From the NCBI GenBank assembly GCA_946415245.1, contig CAMKRS010000014.1:1-43973 (forward strand): DNA of 43,973 bases. Reading direction: 5' to 3'. Below, in pieces: positions 14,122 to 21,603 of this stretch. How positions within the stretch are numbered: position 1 is the stretch's first letter; each line of letters opens with the position of its first letter. This DNA is from an uncultured Prevotella sp. (lineage in GTDB: Bacteria; Bacteroidota; Bacteroidia; Bacteroidales; Bacteroidaceae). The notes below the pieces were generated by a model. It did not search any database. It saw only the letters and a list, made by a program, of their open reading frames with translations, and had not been told where the DNA came from. Made by a program: the position numbers and the translations under genes.

Positions 14122-15225
14122 ATGGACAGAAGTCAGGAAATCATCCGTACCAGTTGGATTGGTATTATAGCTAATGTGCTGTTGGCGGGCTTCAAGGCCG
14201 CAGTCGGTATTCTGGCCAGTAGTGTGGCCATCGTGATGGATGCTGTCAACAACCTGAGCGATGCACTATCGAGTGTCATCACCATCGTAGGTACGAAACT
14301 CTCACAGCGCCCTGCCGACAGGAAGCATCCCTTCGGCTTCGGGCGCATCGAGTATTTCAGCGCCATCATCATCGCCGTCATTGTGCTGTCGGCGGGTATC
14401 ACCTCACTTATTGAGTCGGTGAAGAAAATCTTCGACCCTACGGAACCTTCGTATACGACGACCACACTCGTGGTTATCGTGGTGGCCATCGTAGTAAAGC
14501 TCATTCTTGGCCAGTATGTCAAGCGCAAGGGTGAACAGCTGAAGAGTGACGCGCTGATAGCTTCCGGCTCGGATGCGCTGTTTGATGCGGTTATCACGCT
14601 GGCAACGCTCGTCTCGGCTGGTGTTATGCTTTTGTGGGGCGTGTCGCTCGATGGCATCTTGGGTGCACTGATTTCCATTGTGATCATCAAGGCTGGTATC
14701 GAGATGCTGGCTTCGCCTGTCAACGAGCTGCTGGGTACGAGCATTTCGGCTGACTATGCCAAACAGATTCAGAAGGAGGTTTCCGACTTCGAAGGCGTTC
14801 ATGGTGTGTTCGACTTGATACTGCATAACTACGGCCCTGATGTAAAGATCGGTTCACTGCACATCAACGTTTATGACACCATGTCGGCTCATGACATTCA
14901 TGGTCTAACGCGTAAGATTACCATGCAGATGTACGAGCATCACGGTATTATCATGACGGTGGGAGTCTATGCCGTCGCTACAGGCGAGAACCGTCGTACT
15001 GAGTTGCAGTCGAAGGTAATGCAGAGTCTAGCTGCCCACAAGGATATTGTTCAGGTGCATGGTTTCTACTATTCAGAGAAAGAAAACTATCTCTCTATCG
15101 ATATCGTACCTGATATTTCCGTTCATGATGACGCTGCCCTCGTCAGCCAACTTACCAATGAGATACAACCTATGGTGCCTGACACGCAGGTTGTCGTTGT
15201 CGTGGACCATAATTATACAGAATGA
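14122..15225 (+). CDS. Cation diffusion facilitator, possibly a manganese exporter
   Basis: The 367-residue inner-membrane protein has the CDF layout: about six helices in residues 10-205, then a cytoplasmic domain that is longer than usual and seems to hold two ferredoxin-like parts (to 367). The metal-site helices read DAVNNLSDALSS (NxxxD at 43-47) and SGSDALFDA (DxxxD), rather than the HxxxD of zinc carriers. An N/D/D/D arrangement is what I recall for MntE-type Mn2+ exporters, so manganese is the better guess, with iron or zinc not excluded. It is probably co-transcribed with the rubredoxin fusion gene. No terminator is seen beyond the REPIN that follows. Confidence 0.85.
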   Translation: MDRSQEIIRTSWIGIIANVLLAGFKAAVGILASSVAIVMDAVNNLSDALSSVITIVGTKLSQRPADRKHPFGFGRIEYFSAIIIAVIVLSAGITSLIESVKKIFDPTEPSYTTTTLVVIVVAIVVKLILGQYVKRKGEQLKSDALIASGSDALFDAVITLATLVSAGVMLLWGVSLDGILGALISIVIIKAGIEMLASPVNELLGTSISADYAKQIQKEVSDFEGVHGVFDLILHNYGPDVKIGSLHINVYDTMSAHDIHGLTRKITMQMYEHHGIIMTVGVYAVATGENRRTELQSKVMQSLAAHKDIVQVHGFYYSEKENYLSIDIVPDISVHDDAALVSQLTNEIQPMVPDTQVVVVVDHNYTE

Positions 15226-15279
15226 TCCTGTATTGCTTTGTTCTCGCTTAATCGCAGCCTTTCGCCAATCTGTCCAATC

Positions 15280-15336
15280 CTTAGAAGAGGGACGGTTCTC
15301 TTGTTATAACGAAAGAACCGTCCCTCTGTAACACTG
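15280..15336. repeat. REPIN-like palindromic repeat, copy 3
   Basis: 57 bases identical to the copy at 174-230. It lies between the converging CDF and DUF3089 genes, where its hairpin could end both transcripts. Confidence 0.85.
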
Positions 15337-15351
15337 ACATTAACAATCACA

Positions 15352-16329
15352 TTAATTGATAGTTCGGGTTTGTATCCATCTATCTGCCCTTAATGCCATG
15401 TTTTCGCGCAGCTGATCACGGTAGAGCCATATTTCCCGGGTGTGGTAATTGCCCTCCACACCTATTAGGGGCAACAAGTAATCCTGGGCAGTATAACCTT
15501 CGACTATCAGTAAGCCTGATGGCTTGTCAATGTGAACGGTCATGGTGTCTTTCTTCTGCTCTGCAACGGGCAGCAGCGGCGACGGCTCTGTGACCAGTGT
15601 GGCAGGTATATCGTCCGTACGCCAGTTTACGGGATTAATTGCCATGCGACTTTTCGTCCAGCCCCGCATGGTGCAACTAGTGTCACGCACTGAATTGTAG
15701 CAGATAGTTACTCCCGTATCGTCAGCACTCTTGGCAGCTACGATATGGCGGTCTGAATCGTTTATGGCAATGCCGATGGCATAGGCTGCAACCATACGAG
15801 AGAACGTATCATCGTCAATCTCCTTCAACAGTTCCATCATGATATGTGCGCCCTGACTGAATCCTGCCAATATGAATGGGCGACCACCGTTCATGTTCTT
15901 CAGATAGTGGGAGAAGGCTCTGCGCACATCACCCAACGCTAACGGGAAACGAGCTGATTTCAGACTGTCGCTCTCAAAGCTCTGAAGGGAACATTGCCGA
16001 TAATAGGGCGAATAATAGTTCAGCCTTCCGCTCAACAACGTATCTACGCCCAGCATCTCACCATAGAGCGGTATACGCAGACTGTCGGCATAGGTGTCCG
16101 CATAGTGACAAGTCTCGCCGTTGGGCAATACGTAGTCGCCCGTTTCGGTGGATATGATGTAGAAAATATCTGCTTCGCCCTGACGGTTGTTGACATACCA
16201 TTGCGTAGAGTCCTGATAGTCAGGCTCTGCAGGAATCGGTTCATTTTGGGTTTGCTTTGTCTGGCAGCCTATGATGCCGACTACGGCTGAAATGAATGCT
16301 ACCAATAATATCACGCCTTTTGTCTTCAT
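15352..16329 (-). CDS. DUF3089 alpha/beta-hydrolase lipoprotein
   Basis: The product of about 325 residues starts MKTKGVILLVAFISA and has the lipobox VVGIIGC, so it is an exported lipoprotein. The DUF3089 family is recognised from WYVNNRQGEADIFYI at the mature N-terminus and the nucleophile elbow GFSQGAH (Ser about residue 168), with an upstream Asp-rich region (ALGDVRRAFSHYL) typical of the family. It should be a serine hydrolase, perhaps an esterase, acting in the periplasm or on the surface. I chose this ATG because the in-frame ATG 33 bases upstream lies inside the promoter motif at 16360-16367. Confidence 0.82.
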   Translation of the reverse strand: MKTKGVILLVAFISAVVGIIGCQTKQTQNEPIPAEPDYQDSTQWYVNNRQGEADIFYIISTETGDYVLPNGETCHYADTYADSLRIPLYGEMLGVDTLLSGRLNYYSPYYRQCSLQSFESDSLKSARFPLALGDVRRAFSHYLKNMNGGRPFILAGFSQGAHIMMELLKEIDDDTFSRMVAAYAIGIAINDSDRHIVAAKSADDTGVTICYNSVRDTSCTMRGWTKSRMAINPVNWRTDDIPATLVTEPSPLLPVAEQKKDTMTVHIDKPSGLLIVEGYTAQDYLLPLIGVEGNYHTREIWLYRDQLRENMALRADRWIQTRTIN

Positions 16330-16359
16330 TATTGCTACTTCTATTCTTAAAATTTCTTG

Positions 16360-16367
16360 CAAATATA
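16360..16367 (-). promoter_or_regulatory. Promoter of the DUF3089 gene
   Basis: TATATTTG on the minus strand, 30 bases before the chosen start codon. Confidence 0.6.
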
Positions 16368-16479
16368 GTACTTTTCACTGAGATTTCGAGAATTATGTGT
16401 AAATTTGTGCCTGAATTTGATAATTATTAGTATTTATGGGCAACATCAAGATCATAAAAGAATCCTTTTGCCTAGAAAA

Positions 16480-16670
16480 GTGACAAGTGACAAAGTGACA
16501 AAAGGTAAAATTTAACGGTACTACCCCTAGAAATAGTTGAATGGAAGATTTATATATGACATAATTACTTTAATTATTATATATATTATAATATATATAA
16601 TAATTAATATTAATATAGTATATTATTTCGTCACTTTTAATTTTGGTTTTGTCACTTTGTCACTTGTCAC
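16480..16670. repeat. Inverted GTGACAA arrays flanking AT-only DNA
   Basis: The left arm (16480-16503) contains three units GTGACAA, GTGACAAA, GTGACAAAA. The right arm (16647-16670) is its perfect 24-base reverse complement, and another TCACTTTT unit lies at 16631. The 143 bases between include a run at about 16559-16627 that is almost only A and T. Iteron-like repeats beside such a stretch are the layout of replication origins. From memory, such units lie near VirE/DUF3987 primase-like genes of Bacteroidales, here absent. The remainder of the 588-base gap (16330-16917) has only the hairpins listed next. Confidence 0.75.
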
Positions 16671-16753
16671 CTGCATAGTAGGATAAGCGCCATATATTCC
16701 TGAAAATCAATCTATTACACAGTAATCGAGAGAACGTTTTATCTGTGTGACAA

Positions 16754-16789
16754 AAAAGAGGCTCCCGCCGAGCGACGAGGGTCTCTTTT
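16754..16789. terminator. Terminator-like hairpin
   Basis: AAAAGAG (16754-16760) and CTCTTTT (16783-16789) close an imperfect GC-rich stem (GCTCCCG and GAGGGT) with T- and A-runs at the two sides. It could serve either strand. No complete gene directly precedes it on the plus strand. Confidence 0.55.
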
Positions 16790-16893
16790 AACATTTGCGG
16801 ATTGCGCTTATTTGAAAATAAGTGGCTCTTAAATTTGAGGCCCGCGTCACGCTGGGGACAGGAACCAGTGTGACATCAAGATATCACACGTGG

Positions 16894-16917
16894 TGTCGCT
16901 ATCCCCATCGCGACACT
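16894..16917 (-). terminator. Hairpin after the DUF4248 gene
   Basis: GTGTCGC and GCGACAC form a 7-bp stem directly after the stop codon. A second stem, GTGTGA/TCACAC, lies at 16868-16889. Neither has a T-run, so termination is uncertain. Confidence 0.4.
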
Positions 16918-17118
16918 TTACGGTTCGCCGAGCTCGGCATAGATGAGGCGCACCTCAGCGGGGGTGAAAGTGCGGCGGGTGAGCTCATAGAGATGAGACA
17001 AATGGGGATTGGTCTTGAGCCAGGAACGGAGTTTGTGCCAGGCTGCTTCGGGACAGAGGCGCGGGAAATAGATCTGAGCGAGCTCTGTCCGGCCGAATGA
17101 TTTGATAGTTTTTTCCAT
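16918..17118 (-). CDS. DUF4248 family protein
   Basis: The 66-residue protein has the DUF4248 pattern: MEKTIKSFGRTELAQIYFP at the N-terminus, then CPEAAWHKLRSWLKTNP, and a C-terminal FTPAEVRLIYAELGEP. These small basic proteins look like winged or HTH-type DNA-binding proteins, and in Bacteroidales genomes they accompany an HU-related protein, smalltalk and an amidase. Here it is divergent from the HU gene. The promoter motif TACCTTTG lies at 17146-17153. Function is unknown to me. Confidence 0.8.
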   Translation of the reverse strand: MEKTIKSFGRTELAQIYFPRLCPEAAWHKLRSWLKTNPHLSHLYELTRRTFTPAEVRLIYAELGEP

Positions 17119-17145
17119 TATATTACCTTTTTATTTATTATACTG

Positions 17146-17153
17146 CAAAGGTA
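17146..17153 (-). promoter_or_regulatory. Promoter of DUF4248
   Basis: TACCTTTG on the minus strand, 27 bases before the ATG. Confidence 0.6.
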
Positions 17154-17228
17154 CAAAAAATAATTGAAATAAACAAATAAAATTACATTATAATGTATCG
17201 TAACAGATATTGGCAAAATTAAAAGTAG

Positions 17229-17417
17229 TAACTTTGCAGTGCATTTGGAGATGCACTGCGAGTGAAGGCTGCGGCTCAGCATAGCTCGAAAGGGTTTCGA
17301 CTCTGCATTCGCTCTTGCACTTCACTTGCACCATCAAAGGAAATCAAAGGCTTTTAAAGCCATAGAGGCCCAGAGACAAAGTAACAAAAAAAATAACAAT
17401 ATTAAAATTAAAACAGT
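17229..17417 (+). promoter_or_regulatory. Promoter and structured leader of the HU-related gene
   Basis: TAACTTTG (17229-17236) should start transcription near 17242, giving a leader of about 175 bases. A perfect 9-bp inverted repeat, GCAGTGCAT/ATGCACTGC (17236-17259), straddles the start site and may be an operator. Downstream, GAGTGAA (17260-17266) pairs with TTCGCTC (17308-17314) around an inner TCGAAA/TTTCGA stem (17286-17300). The rest to the ATG is A-rich. The length and structure suggest post-transcriptional control, though I match it to no known riboswitch. Confidence 0.55.
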
Positions 17418-18323
17418 ATGATTGAACTTTACATTTCTCAAAACAAGAACACTCAGAGTGAGGCGTACGGTAAGTACTACCCCAGAGTAAGTTACAAGCA
17501 GACCATGAACATCCATGACATGGCGGTGCACATGGCTGAGCACAACACCCCGTTCTCCGAAGGTACCATCGAGGGTATCCTGCGAGACTTCGTGAAGTGC
17601 GTGCGTGAACAGACGTTGAACGGTAACACCGTGAAGGTGGACAACCTGGCGATCTTCAAGGTCAGTGTGATTGGTAACGGTTGTAAGGAGCTGTATGATG
17701 CAGACCTCGACAAGACCATCACCGCCAGCATCGGTACCATCGGACGTAACGACAAGACGGGTCCGGCTGTGAACAGCCTGAAGCTGTTGGCACAGGCTAC
17801 TGGCGAGTATACTCGCGAAGAGCTGAACAAGGACGGTAAGCTGGGTTGGACCGACAAGGCTGCTGCCGAGATCCTGGCTGCCAAGAATGCCGCCATGGGC
17901 AACAGCGGCGGATCGTCTTCGGGTGGCTCCAGTGACAACAACGGTGGCTCGCAGGATGGCGGCACCCAGAGCGGTGGTGACAACAGCGGCCAGCAGGGCC
18001 AGCAAGGTGATCAGAACCAGCAGAGCGGCTATGCGCTGACCATTGCTACGAGCGGTAGTGGTACTGCAACCGTCACTCACGATGGTAACGCAGTGACCTC
18101 CGGAGCAACCCTGAACGAGGACGATGAGGTGGAGATCAGCATCACGCCCGCTGAGGGTCAGGTGCCTACGGCATCCATCAATAGCTCTGCTATCGAGCTG
18201 ACTGAGGACAACGGTGTCTACACCGGTAGCTTCGCTATGCCCGGACAGGCTTCTGCCCTCGTGATCAGCACTGGCATTAGCGGTGACGGTGGCGACGGTG
18301 GCGAAGGCCTCGACAAAGACTAG
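17418..18323 (+). CDS. HU-related DNA-binding protein with added C-terminal domain
   Basis: Residues 1-125 match the Bacteroidales HU-related family (HU fold with an N-terminal extension): YPRVSYKQTMNIHDMA, FSEGTIEGILRDFVKCVREQ, LNGNTVKVDNLAIFKVS. Residues 126-157 extend it. About 158-205 is a Gly/Ser/Asn/Gln linker (SGGSSSGGSS, GQQGQQGDQNQQ). Residues 206-290 form a beta-rich domain (ALTIATSGSGTATVTHDGNA, EVEISITPAEGQ) resembling bacterial Ig-like repeat domains. The total of 301 residues is about double the usual HU-related length. It should bind and bend DNA; the role of the linked domain is unknown. Codon use is that of a highly expressed gene. Confidence 0.82.
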   Translation: MIELYISQNKNTQSEAYGKYYPRVSYKQTMNIHDMAVHMAEHNTPFSEGTIEGILRDFVKCVREQTLNGNTVKVDNLAIFKVSVIGNGCKELYDADLDKTITASIGTIGRNDKTGPAVNSLKLLAQATGEYTREELNKDGKLGWTDKAAAEILAAKNAAMGNSGGSSSGGSSDNNGGSQDGGTQSGGDNSGQQGQQGDQNQQSGYALTIATSGSGTATVTHDGNAVTSGATLNEDDEVEISITPAEGQVPTASINSSAIELTEDNGVYTGSFAMPGQASALVISTGISGDGGDGGEGLDKD

Positions 18324-18329
18324 TTTTTA

Positions 18330-18490
18330 TGTCACACAGATTTCACAGATCGCACAGATTTAATTCCTCCGGAATGATAGATCTCACAGATTTAAATTCC
18401 TTCGGAATGATGAATCTCACAGATCTTCCCGAGAACAAAAAAAGCTGCTTGCAGCAAATAATCTGTGAGATCTGAGAGATCTGTGTGACA
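18330..18490. repeat. Large inverted repeat with nested hairpins between HU and smalltalk
   Basis: The arms at 18330-18360 and 18460-18490 are 31 bases each and complementary at 28 positions; both are built from CACAGAT-type units. Between them lie two related copies of a unit containing ATTCC-TTCG/TCCG-GGAAT hairpins (18362-18376 and 18394-18409). There is also a GCTGCTTGCAGC palindrome (18444-18455) with a T-run on the minus strand. In RNA this would fold into one long structure just before the smalltalk gene. Confidence 0.75.
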
Positions 18491-18510
18491 AATATAAAAG
18501 ATTCTGTGAG

Positions 18511-18624
18511 ATGAAGAAGCGTTTCATTGAGATTGGGGTGAAGATGTTAGTAGCCGCGCTCACGGCTTTCCTGACGGCCATCACCACGACCAGTTGTATG
18601 GGTTACGGACCGATTGCGCTCTAG
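18511..18624 (+). CDS. Smalltalk protein
   Basis: The 37-residue product begins MKKRFIEIGVKMLVAALTAF and ends TTTSCMGYGPIAL. The family is known for this basic start, one hydrophobic helix and a terminal SCM segment that looks like a lipobox. It normally sits between an HU-related protein and an N-acetylmuramoyl-L-alanine amidase. The HU gene is present here, but no amidase follows: the next 110 bases hold a long hairpin and then the DUF4923 remnant. Function is unknown; a small membrane or lipid-anchored peptide is likely. Confidence 0.8.
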   Translation: MKKRFIEIGVKMLVAALTAFLTAITTTSCMGYGPIAL

Positions 18625-18635
18625 GGAGCGCTGCA

Positions 18636-18701
18636 AATCACAGGGGTCAGGCACGCACTGATAGATCAAAGATGCTATCATTGGTGCCAGACCCCGTGAT
18701 T
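18636..18701. repeat. Long imperfect palindrome, second REP-like type
   Basis: AATCACAGGGGTCAGGCAC and GTGCCAGACCCCGTGATT form a nearly complete stem, extended by GATAG/CTATC around a 10-base loop. The GGGGTCAGGCAC arm resembles another group of REP-like palindromes but differs from the 57-bp elements in this window. It is a single copy here. Confidence 0.65.
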
Positions 18702-18707
18702 CACAAA

Positions 18708-18736
18708 AATCCCCTCGTAAATTCTGCGAGGAGATT
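18708..18736 (-). terminator. Terminator of the DUF4923 remnant
   Basis: On the minus strand AATC..CGAGG-type arms (CCTCG/CGAGG plus AATC/GATT with one mismatch) are followed by ATTTTTG, 5 bases after the stop codon. Confidence 0.65.
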
Positions 18737-18740
18737 ATCT

Positions 18741-18996
18741 TTATTTGGTGAGCTCGAAGCCGACGCGGGCGCCGTTGGCGCTCTTGGCGAGCTTGGAGAC
18801 AGCCTGAACGGCAGCAGCGTTGCTAACCTTACCCTCCTTCTGCAACAGGTGCGTCATCTGCGTAGAGTCGAACATCAGACCCATGCCCTTCTCGGTCTTG
18901 GTGACGTTGCCCTTGATGGTCTCGGTAGCCGTCTTGAGAGCGATCTCACCGTTCTGGGCGTTATAGGTATAAGTGCCGCTGAACGGGAATCCTATT
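18741..18996 (-). pseudogene. Headless C-terminal part of a DUF4923 protein
   Basis: About 83 codons ending in TAA read GFPFSGTYTYNAQNGEIALK and then ETIKGNVTKTEKGMGLMFD. This is the C-terminal lipocalin-like half of DUF4923 proteins, normally exported proteins of about 180-200 residues. No ATG or other usual start is in frame before the first internal Met, and the expected signal peptide is absent. The fragment begins right at the predicted transcription start of a consensus promoter (19004-19035) and has a terminator, so it may still be transcribed. A deletion appears to have removed the 5' half. Confidence 0.65.
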
Positions 18997-19003
18997 TCGG
19001 CTA

Positions 19004-19035
19004 CAAAGATAGAGCATTTTTATTAAAACACCAAA
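19004..19035 (-). promoter_or_regulatory. Promoter in front of the DUF4923 remnant
   Basis: TTTG (19032-19035) and TATCTTTG (19004-19011) on the minus strand, 20 bases apart. Confidence 0.7.
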
Positions 19036-19085
19036 ATTATTCGAAAATTCTTAATGATGTATTCATCATTCTCAATTAAAATTTG

Positions 19086-19093
19086 TACCTTTG
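19086..19093 (+). promoter_or_regulatory. Promoter of lon
   Basis: TACCTTTG followed by CA, 32 bases before the chosen lon ATG. The -33 element is weak. I see no HAIR/CIRCE-type heat-shock operator. Confidence 0.55.
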
Positions 19094-19125
19094 CAGCCAA
19101 ATTTGCGAAAAAGTATAGAAATAGA

Positions 19126-21576
19126 ATGAAGAATCAGAAAAATACAGCTTTCCAGATGATCGCTGATATAGAGGGAGACTATAACGACATGATGCAGGGC
19201 GATACCCCTGAGGTGGTGCCTGTGCTCCCCGTCCGTAATCTGGTATTGTTTCCGGGTGTGGTATCACCCATTTTGATAGGCCGCGAGTCGAGCAAGATGC
19301 TCATCCAGAAGGCCGAGAAGAACCATATGACGATCGGTGTGGTGACACAGCGCGACCCCGAGGTGGAGATACCCGTACAGGCCGACCTGTATGAGACGGG
19401 TGTCTATGCTAAGGTGGTGAAGATGCTGACGCTGCCCAATGGCAACATCACCGCCATCGTACAGGCACAGGGACGTTTGAAGATAGAGAAACAGCTGCAC
19501 GCAACCCCCTACCTTGAGTTTTTCGTGACAGCGCTGGAGGATATTCAGCCCGAGAAGAACGACCGTGAGTTTAAGACTGCCGTCAGCGACCTGCGTGAAC
19601 AGGTGGAGCGCTATATCGACGTGAGCGACGACATCCCCGACGAGGCCCATTTTGCCGTGAAGAACATCACCAACGACATCATGGCCATGAACTTCATCTG
19701 TTCGAACATGCCCTTCACCGTGAAGGAGAAGATGAAACTGTTGGAAAAGGAACATGTGAAGGAGCGCCTGTTCAACCTGATGAAGATCGTGAACCGCGAG
19801 ATCAACCTGCAGAACCTGAAGGTGGACATCCGCAACAAGACCCGCGAGGACATCGACGAGCAGCAGCGTAACTACTTCCTGCAGCAGCAGATCAAGAACA
19901 TGCAGGCAGAGATCGGTAATGGCGAGTCGCTGGAGAAACAGGAACTAATACGTAAGGCCAGCAACAAGAAATGGTCGGTGGAGATGGAGCGCTTCTTCTA
20001 TAAGGAAGCCGACAAGCTAGACAACCTGAATCCGCAGAGTCCCGACTTCAACGTGCAGCTGAACTATCTGCAGACGTTGGTGAATCTGCCCTGGAATGAA
20101 TATACCGAAGACGACCTCGACCTGAAGCGTGCGCAGAAGATCCTGGACAAGGACCACTACGGCATGGAGAAGGTGAAGGAGCGTATCCTGGAGCATATGG
20201 CCGTGCTGGCACTGAGGGGCGATCTGAAGAGCCCGATCATCTGTCTCTACGGTCCTCCGGGCGTGGGTAAGACCTCGCTGGGCAAGTCGATTGCCGAGGC
20301 CATGCGACGTAAGTACGTGCGCATGTCACTGGGTGGTCTGCACGACGAGGCAGAGATCCGCGGACACCGTCGTACCTATATCGGAGCGATGCCCGGACGT
20401 ATTATCAAGTCGATACAGAAGGCCGGTTCGAGCAATCCCGTGTTTATCCTCGACGAGATAGACAAGGTGACGCAGATGACGCACAATGGCGACCCTGCAT
20501 CAGCCCTGCTCGAAGTGCTCGACCCCGAACAGAACAATGCCTTCCACGATAACTACCTGGATGTGGACTACGACCTGTCGAAGGTGCTGTTTATCGCCAC
20601 TGCCAACAACCTCTCGACGATCCCCCGTCCCCTACTCGACCGTATGGAGGTGATCGAGGTGAGCGGGTATATCACCGAGGAGAAGATCGAGATAGCCAAG
20701 CGTCACCTGATTCCCCGCGAACTGGAGAATACAGGTCAGAACGTGAAGGGTATGAAGGCCACCTTCAACAAGGCCGCCATTGAGATGATTATTGAAAGGT
20801 ACACCCGTGAGAGCGGTGTGCGCCAGTTGGAGAAGCAGATCAACAAGGCCCTCCGCAAGATTGCCTATAAACGACAGATTGAGGAGAGCACCAACTATCA
20901 GAAGATCACACCCAAGGAGATTGAGGACCTGTTGGGCAAGCCACCCTTCTATCGCGACATCTATCAGGGCAACGACTATGCCGGTGTGGTGACGGGATTG
21001 GCCTGGACCAGTGTGGGCGGTGAGATACTGTTTATCGAGACCTCGCTGTCGAAGGGCAAGGGCAACAAGCTCACGCTGACGGGTAATCTGGGTGACGTGA
21101 TGAAGGAGTCCGCCATCCTGGCCCTCGAATATGTGAAGGCCCATGCCGAGACACTGAACATCGACTACCGTATCTTCGACAACTGGAATATCCATATCCA
21201 CGTGCCTGAGGGGGCTACGCCGAAAGACGGTCCCTCGGCAGGTATCACCATCGCCACCTCGATTGCCTCTGCCCTCACCCAGCGTAAGGTGCGCAAGAAT
21301 ACGGCAATGACGGGCGAGATCACGTTGCGTGGAAAAGTGCTGCCCGTGGGTGGTATCAAGGAAAAGATCCTGGCTGCCAAGCGCGCAGGGATCACGGATA
21401 TCGTGATGTGCAGAGAGAATGAGAAGGACATCCTCGAGATTCCGGATATGTATCTGAAAGGTGTGACGTTCCACTATGTGGAGAACGTTCAGGATGTGTG
21501 GAAGTTCGCACTGACGAAAGAAATCGTCGAAAATCCGCTGGACTTCACGATCCCCGAGGAGGAGAAAAAGAATTGA
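19126..21576 (+). CDS. lon: ATP-dependent protease Lon
   Basis: Lon is a cytoplasmic ring protease that unfolds and degrades damaged and regulatory proteins. The 816-residue product has the N-terminal substrate-binding domain ([13 protein letters not shown] near 33), a coiled region, and the AAA+ module with GPPGVGKT at 376-383 and FILDEIDK. The protease domain carries catalytic Ser704 in DGPSAG and Lys747 in GGIKEK. Length is normal. The frame is open further upstream, but those codons overlap the promoter, so MKNQKN is the start. It heads a run lon-tgt-lptF/G-helicase on one strand. Its TGA stop is part of a 4-unit heptamer array. Confidence 0.97.
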   Translation: MKNQKNTAFQMIADIEGDYNDMMQGDTPEVVPVLPVRNLVLFPGVVSPILIGRESSKMLIQKAEKNHMTIGVVTQRDPEVEIPVQADLYETGVYAKVVKMLTLPNGNITAIVQAQGRLKIEKQLHATPYLEFFVTALEDIQPEKNDREFKTAVSDLREQVERYIDVSDDIPDEAHFAVKNITNDIMAMNFICSNMPFTVKEKMKLLEKEHVKERLFNLMKIVNREINLQNLKVDIRNKTREDIDEQQRNYFLQQQIKNMQAEIGNGESLEKQELIRKASNKKWSVEMERFFYKEADKLDNLNPQSPDFNVQLNYLQTLVNLPWNEYTEDDLDLKRAQKILDKDHYGMEKVKERILEHMAVLALRGDLKSPIICLYGPPGVGKTSLGKSIAEAMRRKYVRMSLGGLHDEAEIRGHRRTYIGAMPGRIIKSIQKAGSSNPVFILDEIDKVTQMTHNGDPASALLEVLDPEQNNAFHDNYLDVDYDLSKVLFIATANNLSTIPRPLLDRMEVIEVSGYITEEKIEIAKRHLIPRELENTGQNVKGMKATFNKAAIEMIIERYTRESGVRQLEKQINKALRKIAYKRQIEESTNYQKITPKEIEDLLGKPPFYRDIYQGNDYAGVVTGLAWTSVGGEILFIETSLSKGKGNKLTLTGNLGDVMKESAILALEYVKAHAETLNIDYRIFDNWNIHIHVPEGATPKDGPSAGITIATSIASALTQRKVRKNTAMTGEITLRGKVLPVGGIKEKILAAKRAGITDIVMCRENEKDILEIPDMYLKGVTFHYVENVQDVWKFALTKEIVENPLDFTIPEEEKKN

Positions 21577-21600
21577 GAGTTGAGAATTGAGAGTTGAGAG
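21573..21600 (+). repeat. Four-unit heptamer array between lon and tgt
   Basis: TTGAGAG, TTGAGAA, TTGAGAG, TTGAGAG: four units, 28 bases, the second differing. The array supplies the lon stop codon and ends 3 bases before the tgt start. Confidence 0.85.
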
Positions 21601-21603
21601 TTT

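Noticed and set aside
16822..17100. Open plus-strand frame of 92 codons antisense to DUF4248
   Set aside because: The minus-strand frame has clear family motifs and a promoter; the plus frame is composition-driven and has no start context.
16480..18490. CRISPR array from the repeated short units
   Set aside because: Units are 7-10 bases without regular spacers of 25-40 bases, and no cas gene is present.
18594..19079. Plus-strand frame of 161 codons from the smalltalk end into lon's promoter
   Set aside because: It runs across a palindrome and antisense to the DUF4923 remnant, which explains its openness.
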